Of a stretch of DNA of 64,000 bases, positions 56,403 to 64,000 are shown piece after piece. Every line of letters begins with the position of its first letter. The first letter of the stretch is position 1. Source of the DNA: Desulfosarcina alkanivorans (GTDB lineage Bacteria > Desulfobacterota > Desulfobacteria > Desulfobacterales > Desulfosarcinaceae); assembly GCF_009688945.1 (NCBI RefSeq), contig NZ_AP021874.1:3286001-3350000 (forward strand), read 5' to 3'. Below the pieces are notes generated by a model that was not told where the DNA came from, did not search any database, and worked only from the letters and a program-made list of their open reading frames with translations. Made by a program: the position numbers and the translations under genes.

Positions 56403-56964
56403 TGCACTCTCCCGACACCCAGCGCACGGCATCGCTGGCCGCCAGCGCTGCGTTCGCATTTGCTGCCGGCTTTACAGGGACGCCCAGCTTCACCGCGTCA
56501 ACCAGATGTTCAATTTCCAAATTTTCGGCAACCTTGGCAAATGCACCCAGGATCACCGTATTGACAATGGGCGACATCCTTGATCCCAAGCCGTATTGAA
56601 CGGCGATGCGCCCGGCATCGACACAGGCCACCCGGAACGTGGCGTCAACGGGAGGCGGATCGTTCCTGTCCGGGTAATTGAGAACAATCAGTCCGCCCGG
56701 AGCCAACCCGCGGGTGACATCCACCATTTGAAGCAGGGTCGGATCCAGTACGATCACGGCAGAAGGATTGCGGATCTCTCCCCGCTCCCGGATGGGATCA
56801 ACGTCAAGCCTTACAAATGCGGCAACGGCGGCGCCTTTTCGCTCCATTCCGAAAGAGGGGAACGCCTGCACGTATAGCCCCTCCGAGAAATAGGCTTTTG
56901 CCAGTATTTTTGAAGCCACGACGGCGCCCTGGCCGCCCCGTCCGTGAAACCGTATTCCTGTCAT
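56392..56964 (-). CDS. porG: 2-oxoacid:ferredoxin oxidoreductase gamma subunit
   Basis: A 190-residue subunit with RFHGRGGQGAVVASKILAKAYF at its start and GANSALAASDAVRW-like sequence at its end. It belongs to the gamma family of pyruvate/2-oxoacid oxidoreductases. It is the first enzyme gene of the operon, 36 bases behind the IclR gene, and overlaps the fused flavoprotein gene by 11 bases. Confidence 0.9.
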   Translation of the reverse strand: MTGIRFHGRGGQGAVVASKILAKAYFSEGLYVQAFPSFGMERKGAAVAAFVRLDVDPIRERGEIRNPSAVIVLDPTLLQMVDVTRGLAPGGLIVLNYPDRNDPPPVDATFRVACVDAGRIAVQYGLGSRMSPIVNTVILGAFAKVAENLEIEHLVDAVKLGVPVKPAANANAALAASDAVRWVSGECNAA

Positions 56965-57000
56965 CTCTCACCTCTGTGCAAACCAGTGGTTAATGTCCCG

Positions 57001-57807
57001 TCATGAAGCGTCCAGCGAATCTGAAATCTGCCTGGCGGTTGCCATGACCATTTTCGCGAACTGGTCGCTTTTCTCTTCCGTGATCCTGTTTTTGGGGGTC
57101 GAAATACTGATTGACGCCAGGCACTCGCCTTTGGCATTCAGAATCGGCGCCGCGACGCAATAGACACCGTTGAGCGCCTCTTCGTCATCATAGGCCACCC
57201 CTTTTTTCCGGACGGTTTCAACTGCGTTGATCAACTCGGCAATGGTGCCGATGGAGCGGTCCGTCATTTTTTTCAGTGTATTTTTCCCGCCGTGGATCCG
57301 CTTGATATCCTCATTGGAAAGATAGGAAAGGAAAATTTTTCCCGTGGCTGAACAGTGTACCGGAAAACGGGCACCGGCAGGCGTTGAAATCCGAAGCATC
57401 TCCTCGGACTCGAGTCGGAAAATGTAGCGGATCTGGTTGTACTCGTTGACCGCCGCATTGACGGTTTCCCGGCATTGCAGGTGGAGCTCCCGGAGAAACG
57501 GCACCATGGATTTACGCAGGAAATTCTCCTTTTTGCTCGGGGTGCCGATGGTGAGCGTTCGAACGCCCAACCCATAGAGTTTGGTCGCGGGGTACTGGCG
57601 AACGAATTTACGATCCCTGAGGGTTCCCAGAATGCGATGAATGGTCCCCTTGCCATACCCCAGGCGCTGGCCGATTTCCGTTATCGACAGGTCGCGCCCT
57701 TCGTCAATCATCAACTCCAGGATAAGCAGGGCCTTTTCCAAAGATTTGACCTGATAACGGTTGGCGGTCTCCGGCACCGCTTTCTTTTTCGAACGTTGTG
57801 ACGCCAT
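57001..57807 (-). CDS. IclR-family transcriptional regulator
   Basis: A 268-residue regulator. An N-terminal winged helix (LEKALLILELMIDEGRDLSITEIGQRLGYGKGT, RILGTLRDRKFV) is followed by the IclR effector domain with SATGKIFLSYL, and GVAYDDEEALNGVYCVAAPI. Such regulators control catabolic operons in response to a small acid or its breakdown product. It is the first gene of the operon and sits behind GTTCTG/CAGAAC palindromes, so autoregulation together with the downstream genes is likely. Confidence 0.92.
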   Translation of the reverse strand: MASQRSKKKAVPETANRYQVKSLEKALLILELMIDEGRDLSITEIGQRLGYGKGTIHRILGTLRDRKFVRQYPATKLYGLGVRTLTIGTPSKKENFLRKSMVPFLRELHLQCRETVNAAVNEYNQIRYIFRLESEEMLRISTPAGARFPVHCSATGKIFLSYLSNEDIKRIHGGKNTLKKMTDRSIGTIAELINAVETVRKKGVAYDDEEALNGVYCVAAPILNAKGECLASISISTPKNRITEEKSDQFAKMVMATARQISDSLDAS

Positions 57808-58080
57808 GCCCCACGCTCCTTCTGCTTAAAGGTTCTGTCATGCAGAACTAATTTTTAAAATATAGAACTATACTTTGCGGACTGGATCAAGCAAAAAGTT
57901 CTGTAATTAAAAATCAAGTTGTTAAATACAGAACAATAAATTCGCGGTGATGGTTAACTTACCGAAAACATGATCTTTCAATTAAATCCGGTTTTCAGCT
58001 TCCGCCCGGGGTCAGGACCGACCACCTTGAGGCGTCGACACGGTGACGATCCATCCGGGCGAAGTGCGTGCACACCCAAT
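57808..58080. other. IclR operon control region
   Basis: The AT-rich gap between the IclR start and the dnaK terminator. It holds the operator-like repeats and should hold the promoter of the catabolic operon. No other gene is seen. Confidence 0.5.
57832..57848. promoter_or_regulatory. IclR operator candidate
   Basis: GTTCTG-TCATG-CAGAAC is a perfect palindrome with 6-base arms just upstream of the IclR gene. Further copies of the half-site are TATAGAAC (57861-57868), GTTCTGTA (57898-57905) and the inverted TACAGAAC (57927-57934). Confidence 0.55.
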
Positions 58081-58113
58081 AAAAAAAGCCGGGCACCTGC
58101 CCGGCTTTTTTTT
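58081..58113 (-). terminator. Rho-independent terminator of dnaK
   Basis: The stem AGCCGGGCA and its complement, with a CC/GG loop, is flanked by A7 and T8 runs, so it can act in both directions. It lies about 60 bases past the dnaK stop on the minus strand. Confidence 0.88.
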
Positions 58114-58170
58114 AATTTTCAGATAGTTGGAAAACTAACGGACCTGATGAATCAAACCACGGTCATCGTA

Positions 58171-60081
58171 TCAGGCCACCTCCTGGAAATCGGCATCCAC
58201 CACGTCATCGTCCGCCGGCGCCGTGGCACGGGCGTTTGCGGCCTGACCCGGCTGCGGTCCTTCGCCATGGGGGCCTCCCGGTTGCCGGTAAGCCGATTCG
58301 GCCATTCGGTGGGAGGCGCGGGTCAGCACCTCGGTGGCCTGTCGGATCTCGTCGGTATTGTCGCCTTTCAACACCCGTCTCAGGGTGGACACCGCGTCGT
58401 CGATTTCCATGCGCAGGCCCGGGTCGACAGCGGCGCCCATTTCGTTCAGGGTTTTCTCCGTCGAGTAGATCAGGGCGTCCCCGGCATTTTTGGCCTCCAC
58501 CAGCGCTTTCCTGGTCTGGTCGGCATCGGCATGCAGTTCCGCGTCTTTCACCAGACGGTCGATCTCTTCTTTGGACAGGCCCGAAGAGGAGGTAATGCGG
58601 ATGCTCTGCTGCTTGCCCGTGGCCTGATCCCTGGCCGACACCTCGACGATGCCGTTGGCATCGATGTCGAAGGCCACCTCGATCTGCGGGGTGCCCCGCG
58701 GCGCCGGCGAAATGCCGGTCAGCTCAAAGCGCCCCAGGGTCTTGTTGTCGGCCGCCATTTCCCGTTCACCCTGGAGCACGTGAACGCTCACCGCCGGCTG
58801 GTTGTCCTCGGCCGTTGAAAAGACCTGGCTCTGTCGCGCGGGGATGGTGGTGTTCTTGTCGATCAGCCGGGTCATCACCCCGCCCAGGGTTTCGATACCC
58901 AGGCTGAGGGGCGTCACATCCAGCAGGAGCACATCCTTGACATCACCTGCCAGTACGGCGCCCTGGATGGCGGCGCCCATGGCCACGACTTCATCGGGAT
59001 TGACCCCCTTGCTGGGCGCCTTGCCGAATATCCGTTTTACCCGCTCCACGACTGCCGGCATGCGGGTCATGCCGCCCACCAGAATCACGTCGTCGATGTC
59101 ACCGCCGGAAAAACCGGCATCCTTCATGGCGGTCCGGCAGGGACCCTCCAGCCGGTCGAGCAGGTCCTCGACCAGGGATTCCAGTTTGGCCCGGGTCATC
59201 TTGATGTTCAGGTGTTTGGGGCCGCCGGCATCCGCAGTGATAAACGGCAGGTTAACGTCCGTCTCCATGGCGCTGGACAGTTCCATTTTGGCTTTTTCGG
59301 CCGCTTCCTTGAGGCGCTGCAGGGCCATCTTGTCGCCGCGCAGGTCGATCCCCTGCTCCCGTTTGAATTCATCGGCAAGGTAGTCGATGAGGCGCAGGTC
59401 GAAATCCTCTCCGCCCAGGTGGGTGTCGCCGTTGGTGGCCTTGACTTCAAACACCCCGTCGCCGATCTCCATGACGGAGACGTCGAAGGTGCCGCCGCCC
59501 AGGTCGAATACGGCGATCTTCTCCTCCCGCTTCTTGTCCAGCCCATAGGCCAGTGATGCGGCGGTGGGTTCGTTGATGATGCGCTTGACGTTCAATCCGG
59601 CAATCCGGCCCGCATCCTTGGTGGCCTGACGCTGGCTGTCGTTGAAGTATGCCGGGACGGTGATGACCGCGTCGGTGACCGGTTCGCCCAGGTAGGCCTC
59701 GGCAGATTTTTTCAAATCCGCAAGAATGAACGACGAAATCTCCGCCGGACTGTACTGACGGCCTTTCAGGGAGATGCGAACATCGCCGTTTTCCGCCCGT
59801 TGAATCTCGTAGGGAAGGTTCTTCCGGTCTGCGGTCACCTCGCCGGCATCGTACCGGCGGCCGATGAGCCGCTTGACCCCGAAAACGGTGTTCTCCGGGT
59901 TGGTCACCGCCTGGCGTTTGGCGATCTGGCCCACAAGTCGCTCACCGCCGCTGGAAACGGCCACCATCGAGGGTGTGGTGCGGCCGCCGTCGGCATTGGT
60001 AATCACCTTGGCGTCGCCGCCATCCATGATGGCTACGCAGGAATTGGTTGTTCCAAGATCGATTCCGATTGTTTTGCTCAT
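58171..60081 (-). CDS. dnaK: Molecular chaperone DnaK (Hsp70)
   Basis: A 636-residue Hsp70. The ATPase has [28 protein letters not shown] [19 protein letters not shown], and [12 protein letters not shown]. The substrate-binding domain begins [19 protein letters not shown], and the C-terminus ends [13 protein letters not shown]. It folds and refolds proteins with DnaJ and GrpE, which are not in this window. The start at 60081 follows AGGAGG. No CIRCE element was seen upstream. Confidence 0.97.
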   Translation of the reverse strand: MSKTIGIDLGTTNSCVAIMDGGDAKVITNADGGRTTPSMVAVSSGGERLVGQIAKRQAVTNPENTVFGVKRLIGRRYDAGEVTADRKNLPYEIQRAENGDVRISLKGRQYSPAEISSFILADLKKSAEAYLGEPVTDAVITVPAYFNDSQRQATKDAGRIAGLNVKRIINEPTAASLAYGLDKKREEKIAVFDLGGGTFDVSVMEIGDGVFEVKATNGDTHLGGEDFDLRLIDYLADEFKREQGIDLRGDKMALQRLKEAAEKAKMELSSAMETDVNLPFITADAGGPKHLNIKMTRAKLESLVEDLLDRLEGPCRTAMKDAGFSGGDIDDVILVGGMTRMPAVVERVKRIFGKAPSKGVNPDEVVAMGAAIQGAVLAGDVKDVLLLDVTPLSLGIETLGGVMTRLIDKNTTIPARQSQVFSTAEDNQPAVSVHVLQGEREMAADNKTLGRFELTGISPAPRGTPQIEVAFDIDANGIVEVSARDQATGKQQSIRITSSSGLSKEEIDRLVKDAELHADADQTRKALVEAKNAGDALIYSTEKTLNEMGAAVDPGLRMEIDDAVSTLRRVLKGDNTDEIRQATEVLTRASHRMAESAYRQPGGPHGEGPQPGQAANARATAPADDDVVDADFQEVA

Positions 60082-60586
60082 TTTCTGTTCCTCCTGGATG
60101 ACGGGGATGGGAACCCCGCGTTGGTTTCTGATGAGCAAACCATAAATCGGATTAATTATATGTCAAATTTTTTTCATTACTTTTTATAATTTTTATTTTT
60201 AATAATTTCGACTCTGGGGCAAGGATCGACAGGAGGCGTTCCGGCCAGGCCATCAGGCGCAGGAACGCCCGCCCCGATGAACGGACCCGGTATCTTCTGC
60301 GTGCAGCCATCCAAGTGTTGCCGGTTGCCGGATTATTGGCTATAATTCGATAAGTCGAGTGATTGCGGCCCTCGTTCGATCCTGAACGGATCGACCCCGC
60401 TGGCAGCGCCACCTGCTGTCTTCCCTGCCGGCTTTCCGTGATGATGCTGCCTCATAATGTTCTGCTGCCGGCCCGGTTCCGGCTCAACGCGCTGAAAACA
60501 ACCGCCGCCCCTTCACCAGACTGACGGCAGTAGCTGTGTTTACCCATCTTCGCCATTTGCGAACCTTCTACCGAGGAGGATAAAAA
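60082..60586. other. Intergenic region between dnaK and the GYD gene
   Basis: About 500 bases between divergent genes. It includes the AT-rich dnaK promoter region (60140-60220) and the plus-strand promoter at 60318-60346. The rest shows nothing recognisable. Confidence 0.45.
60318..60346 (+). promoter_or_regulatory. Sigma-70-type promoter candidate
   Basis: TTGCCG (60318-60323), a 17-base spacer, and TATAAT (60341-60346) face the GYD gene, whose start is 240 bases downstream. Confidence 0.45.
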
Positions 60587-60880
60587 ATGCCGATATTCAT
60601 GATGTTCGGAAAGTACACGACGGAGGCGATGCAGGGCATCAGCCCGGGCAGGACGGAAAAGGCCGTTCGACTGATCAAGGCCAACGGGGGAAAGGTCGTA
60701 TCGATGTATGCGGTTATGGGAAAGCACGACCTGGTTTTTACGCTTGATTTCCCCGATTCGGAAAGCGCCTTTGCCACATCCGTCGCACTGAACCAATTAA
60801 CCGGGATTACATTTACCACGTCACCGGTGGTCGAGGTCGAAATGTTTGACCGTCTGATCGCCAAAGCCAAAGAGATTTAG
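60587..60880 (+). CDS. GYD domain protein
   Basis: A 97-residue single-domain protein. MFGKYTTEAMQGISPGRTEKAVRLI, followed by GGKVVSMYAVMGKHDLVFTLDFPD and ending FTTSPVVEVEMFD, matches the GYD domain (PF08734), a small dimeric ferredoxin-like fold. Its function is unknown. A strong ribosome site (GAGGAGG) precedes it. Confidence 0.85.
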   Translation: MPIFMMFGKYTTEAMQGISPGRTEKAVRLIKANGGKVVSMYAVMGKHDLVFTLDFPDSESAFATSVALNQLTGITFTTSPVVEVEMFDRLIAKAKEI

Positions 60881-60949
60881 GTCGAAGAAAACCGGCACGT
60901 CCATTTTCATGCATCGGGCCGCCGGCATCGGCCGTGAGACAGCCTTCCG

Positions 60950-61234
60950 TTACTCATAATCGTAGACCTCGTATTGCGTCTTCACCGCCAGCTGGTCGTC
61001 GATCCTGTCCTGAATCTCTTTTCGCTCCGGGCTCTCATACCACTGTTTCCAGTAGAAATCGGACTGCCATTTGGAAACCACCAGAACCTCTCCCGGCCTG
61101 TCTACCCGCCTCAACGTCTCGCTGGACAGATACCCGGGGTGGCCCACGATGGTCGCCCGCAACTGGTTTATCAGCGGCATCAGCGCCGGACGGTTCTCTT
61201 CGGATACCTGTCGCCGAATATGGATTCTGATCAT
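60950..61234 (-). CDS. Antibiotic biosynthesis monooxygenase-fold protein
   Basis: A 94-residue protein with the ABM ferredoxin-like fold (IRIHIRRQVSEENRPAL, HPGYLSSETLRRVDRPGEVLVVSKWQS, WKQWYESPERKEI). Members act on quinone-like or heme-like ligands, but many have no known role. It follows a cyclic-nucleotide-domain gene by 13 bases on the same strand. Confidence 0.82.
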   Translation of the reverse strand: MIRIHIRRQVSEENRPALMPLINQLRATIVGHPGYLSSETLRRVDRPGEVLVVSKWQSDFYWKQWYESPERKEIQDRIDDQLAVKTQYEVYDYE

Positions 61235-61247
61235 TTCAATAGCTCCT

Positions 61248-61700
61248 TCAGACGGATAGGAAGCGGTGATAAATACTGGACAGCCGTTTGTTGAAAACAG
61301 CTGAAAGCCGCCGGTAAACGGTGAGCCCGAATGCAGGGTGGCCGTTGAACACGCGGTTCATTTTGCGGGCATCGATTTTAATTGCCTGGATATCCGATGC
61401 GGCGACTGCAGTGGCAGTGTACGTCCCATTTTCTACCAGGCTCGACCAGCCGAAGATATCGCTCTGCCCGTTCAGGCGATAGACGGTTTTTTCCCCGCCG
61501 ATCTTCAGTTCAACGGTGCCGTGGACCAGTATAAAAAGGGCTGTCGCCGTGTCCCCTTCATTGAATATCAACGTTCCCCCGGGATAGGAGGCTTCCTCGC
61601 ATGCGTTATCCGCGATCTCTCCCATCACGTTCAGGTCCAGACCGGTGAACAGGTCCATCTCCGTGATATGAATTTCCCAACCCTCCGCTTTTTCTTTCAT
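61248..61700 (-). CDS. Cyclic nucleotide-binding domain (Crp-like) protein
   Basis: A 150-residue protein with only the CRP-type beta-barrel sensor domain (FNEGDTATALFILVHGTVELKIGG, FGWSSLVENGTYTATAVA, IDARKMNRVF). No DNA-binding helix-turn-helix follows. It might bind a cyclic nucleotide or other ligand and act through a partner. The start at 61700 follows GGGAGGG. It is co-transcribed with the ABM protein. Confidence 0.82.
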   Translation of the reverse strand: MKEKAEGWEIHITEMDLFTGLDLNVMGEIADNACEEASYPGGTLIFNEGDTATALFILVHGTVELKIGGEKTVYRLNGQSDIFGWSSLVENGTYTATAVAASDIQAIKIDARKMNRVFNGHPAFGLTVYRRLSAVFNKRLSSIYHRFLSV

Positions 61701-62103
61701 GATTGATGCCCTCCCTGTTAAACGTGTGCCTCGTGACCAGGAAAAACGAGACGCTTTTCCCAAGGCAGCGTGGCACGAATCGGTGTCGCGCCGCCGCACG
61801 GCTGGGTCCCAGGCAATTGTCGATTTCCGGTTCGGACGTTTTCCGGCTCAACAGTCGTCGGGGTCAGGCAGGGTTCTGAGAAAGGGTCGGACAGGCATAA
61901 TGACGCCGGGACTCGGCTGAATGGATCAGCCCGCCGTACATAAATTCAAATTATATTCAACCGGTTCGGGCGTCAAGAGTTTAATTGCCGCCGGCGAGGG
62001 GGCCCGGCATACAGAAAGCGGCGCGGCGATGAGGGCCAACCGCCACAAGGGTGATTGGCCGATCAACGCACACGGCGGGTGCCGGTTTTCCATCGGACGG
62101 GGG
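61701..62103. other. Gene-free gap
   Basis: About 400 bases between the crotonase and the cyclic-nucleotide-domain gene, both on the minus strand. No gene, repeat or terminator is evident; the AT-rich part near 61935-61985 may hold the promoter of the latter. Confidence 0.4.
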
Positions 62104-62880
62104 TTACTTTTCCCGCCACGTCGGCTGGCGCTTTTCGAGGAATGCCGACACCCCCTCCTTGGCGTCTTCGGAGGAGCAGAGCCGGGCAAAGGCCTCGTTC
62201 ATGTAATCAAAGGCCTTGTCATAGCTCAGGTCGGCGGCGGAATAAAAGGCTGACTTGGCGATCTGTACGGCGACGGGGCTCTTGGCGGCCAGCACCGCCG
62301 CCCAGCGCCGGGCTTCCACGGCCAGGTCATCCGCCGGGACCACCTTGTTGATCAAGCCCATATCCAGGGCGGCCGGGGCCTTGATCAATTCGCCGTAGAG
62401 CAGCAGTTCCATGGCCCGTTTCCGACCCACTGACCGGGTCACGGGAATGACGGGCCCCACGCAGTTGAGGCCCACGTTGATGGCGGTCAGCCCCATTCTG
62501 GCGTTGTCGGCAACGATGGCCAGATCCGCGGCAGCCACCAGGCCGGCACCGTTGGCCGCCGCAACGCCGTGCACCTGGGCAATCACCGGTTTCTTCATCC
62601 GGCTGATGGTCACCAGGGGGGTTTCCATGCTGGCGATCCACTCCCGGTACGCCATGGTGGACTTTCCAAAAAAATCACCCACATCGATTCCCGCGCAGAA
62701 GGCTTTTCCCGCGCCCTTGAGGATAACCACACGCACCGACGGGTCGGCATCCAATTGCAGAAAGGCCGCATCCAGTTCGGAAGCCAGGTCCAGCGTGAAC
62801 GTATTGAGGCTGTCCGCACGGTTCAGGGTGATTTCACCGATAAAATCTTCTCCAACATCAACAATTACATTTTCAGCCAT
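62104..62880 (-). CDS. Crotonase-family protein lacking both canonical glutamates
   Basis: A 258-residue crotonase-fold protein with the CoA-binding loop GAGKAFCAGIDVGD. The helix after it reads AANGAGLVAAADLA, where enoyl-CoA hydratase has GGGCE, and the second site reads ARMGLTAINVGL, where it has PE. Both catalytic glutamates are replaced by small residues, so it is unlikely to hydrate enoyl-CoA in the usual way. The oxyanion hole is kept, so an isomerase, thioesterase or decarboxylase role is possible. It is single, with an inverted repeat upstream. Confidence 0.85.
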   Translation of the reverse strand: MAENVIVDVGEDFIGEITLNRADSLNTFTLDLASELDAAFLQLDADPSVRVVILKGAGKAFCAGIDVGDFFGKSTMAYREWIASMETPLVTISRMKKPVIAQVHGVAAANGAGLVAAADLAIVADNARMGLTAINVGLNCVGPVIPVTRSVGRKRAMELLLYGELIKAPAALDMGLINKVVPADDLAVEARRWAAVLAAKSPVAVQIAKSAFYSAADLSYDKAFDYMNEAFARLCSSEDAKEGVSAFLEKRQPTWREK

Positions 62881-62999
62881 GAGAAATCCTCCTCTATTAA
62901 GTGGATGTTACTAATCAGATGAAGGCCAGAAACACGATCATGGCGCCAAGCGCCTTTCCAGGCCAAACATGGCCACCTATCCGAAAGGAAAAAATGGCA

Positions 63000-63056
63000 C
63001 AGGAGCGGCTTCCAGCCGCGTTCATCCCCTTGCATCGCGGCTGGAAGCCGCTCCTG
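63000..63056. repeat. Perfect 21-base inverted repeat
   Basis: CAGGAGCGGCTTCCAGCCGCG (63000-63020) is exactly complementary to 63036-63056, with a 15-base spacer. Elements of the GCGGCTGGAAGCCGCTCC type are widespread intergenic REP-like repeats. One arm recurs, with a mismatch, at 27017-27035. Confidence 0.8.
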
Positions 63057-63088
63057 CGAAAAACGACCCCGTTACTCTAAACGATTCC

Positions 63089-64000
63089 TCAGAAACTCAC
63101 CGTGCACCACGGGGCGTTGCGGTCCATCTCGCGATGGTCCCGGAACAGCATTTCAAATCGTTTCAGGTCGGCGTCGGACCCCATGGGGGTGTCCAGAACG
63201 GACGGGTTCTCCCGAACCGCAGCCACCAGGGCCGAGGCCGCCTGGGGGTCAAACCGGGTGCCGGCCCCGATGTTGAGCTGGACGGCGGCATCTTCCAGAC
63301 TGATGGGACGGATGCCCGCCCTCCCGGCGATCATGGTTTCGAAGGCATCGCAGACCGCAAGAATACGTGCCCCGACGGGAATGGCCGTTCCTGCCAGGCC
63401 GTCGGGATAGCCGCTGCCGTCCATGCGTTCGTGGTGATGACGGACCATGGGGACCAGGTGCGACAGAAACACCAGGGGCCGCAGGATGTTGGCGCCCACC
63501 ACCGGGTGCATACGGACCAGATCCATCTCCCGGCTGGAAAGACGGCCCAGGCGGCCCAGGATCTCCCGGCCGGTGCCGATCTTGCCGATGTCATGCAACA
63601 GGCCGGCCTGGTACAGGGACCGGGCGGCCTTTTCCGTCATACCCATTTTCAGGGCGGTGGCCTCTGCCAGGCGGCCCACGTTCAGTGAATGTCCATGGGT
63701 CTCCGGATGCTTGGCCTCCAGGGCCATGGTCAGGCCTTCCACCGTCTGTCGAAAGGTGTCCAGCAGGCGTTCGTCGTAACGCAGCGCCTTGTGAAGGGCG
63801 ATGGCCCCCTGTTCGCCCAGCGCCGTAAGAAATTCCACCTCGGCACGGCTCAGGTCTCGCTTCGCCCCGAAGTATACGGCCAGGATGCCCCCGTAGGGAG
63901 GGTCGATCTGCACCGGCATGCCGATCACCGACACCACCCGCCGTTTGCCCAAACGCTCGAGGTCGGGCAGGCGATCATCATAGCGGACATCCGCAATGAA
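63089..64000 (-). CDS. HD-GYP cyclic-di-GMP phosphodiesterase-type protein, N-terminus cut by the window edge
   Basis: A partial protein of at least 304 residues, open to the right edge. The N-terminal part (SVIGMPVQIDPPYGGILAV, VEFLTALGEQGAIALHKA) is the end of a GAF domain. The HD-GYP domain has HGHSLNVGRLAEATA, AGLLHDIGKIG, HPVVGANIL, and HHHERMDGSGYPDGL, so metal ligands and the GYP motif are intact. It would break down cyclic di-GMP in response to a ligand of the GAF domain. Confidence 0.88.
   Translation of the reverse strand, partial: FIADVRYDDRLPDLERLGKRRVVSVIGMPVQIDPPYGGILAVYFGAKRDLSRAEVEFLTALGEQGAIALHKALRYDERLLDTFRQTVEGLTMALEAKHPETHGHSLNVGRLAEATALKMGMTEKAARSLYQAGLLHDIGKIGTGREILGRLGRLSSREMDLVRMHPVVGANILRPLVFLSHLVPMVRHHHERMDGSGYPDGLAGTAIPVGARILAVCDAFETMIAGRAGIRPISLEDAAVQLNIGAGTRFDPQAASALVAAVRENPSVLDTPMGSDADLKRFEMLFRDHREMDRNAPWCTVSF

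Overview
The window looks like a piece of chromosome from a high-GC, anaerobic or microaerophilic deltaproteobacterium (Desulfobacterota, most like the Desulfobacteraceae/Desulfosarcina group). The reasons are the mix of ferredoxin-type 2-oxoacid oxidoreductase genes, CCG-domain Fe-S proteins, DUF3786 and rubrerythrin-type proteins, several sigma-54 and two-component parts, and the use of UGA as selenocysteine in two genes. The assignment is inference; no rRNA or other taxonomic marker lies in the window. No tRNA, CRISPR array, prophage or intact insertion sequence was seen.

Layout. 0-13 kb: a truncated chemoreceptor behind a PstS-like binding protein, an ATP-grasp protein, an arginase-family protein, an amphi-Trp protein, an enoyl-CoA isomerase, a DUF6933 protein, a quinone-type set (UbiG-like, UbiE-like, UbiA-like) and an EamA permease. 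13.3-14.9 kb: an AT-richer patch with a broken dodecin, a thioesterase and a frameshifted small membrane protein. 15-22.4 kb: a heme-motif histidine kinase, a PSE-family anion exporter with two small membrane proteins behind a consensus sigma-54 promoter, and a sigma-54 response regulator on the opposite strand. 22.5-30.7 kb: a DksA-type protein, a CxxCxxCC protein, a complete 2-oxoglutarate dehydrogenase set (sucA, sucB, lpd) and a hydrolase.

31-42 kb is a metal and oxidative-stress region. It holds an arsenosugar-type operon (DUF547, flavin oxidoreductase, AhpD-like protein, ArsS, TVP38) and a rubrerythrin-type protein. It also holds a rhodanese-ferritin fusion coupled to a flavoprotein, a chromate transporter and a Fur/PerR-type regulator. 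ArsS and the rhodanese fusion both have an in-frame UGA exactly where the family has a functional cysteine, each followed by a hairpin at SECIS distance, so both are read here as selenoproteins.

42.9-57.8 kb is one large minus-strand catabolic operon. Its order is IclR regulator, four-subunit 2-oxoacid:ferredoxin oxidoreductase, 4-hydroxybutyryl-CoA dehydratase-type radical enzyme, TRAP transporter, LarA-type racemase, UxaA-type dehydratase and GlcD/GlcF oxidase. The substrate is not known; the parts suggest import and oxidation of a hydroxy acid to acyl-CoA. 58-64 kb: dnaK with a strong terminator, a GYD protein, a monooxygenase-fold protein with a cyclic-nucleotide-domain protein, a crotonase lacking both usual catalytic glutamates, and a truncated HD-GYP protein.

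Several fold-back repeats of three kinds lie between genes.
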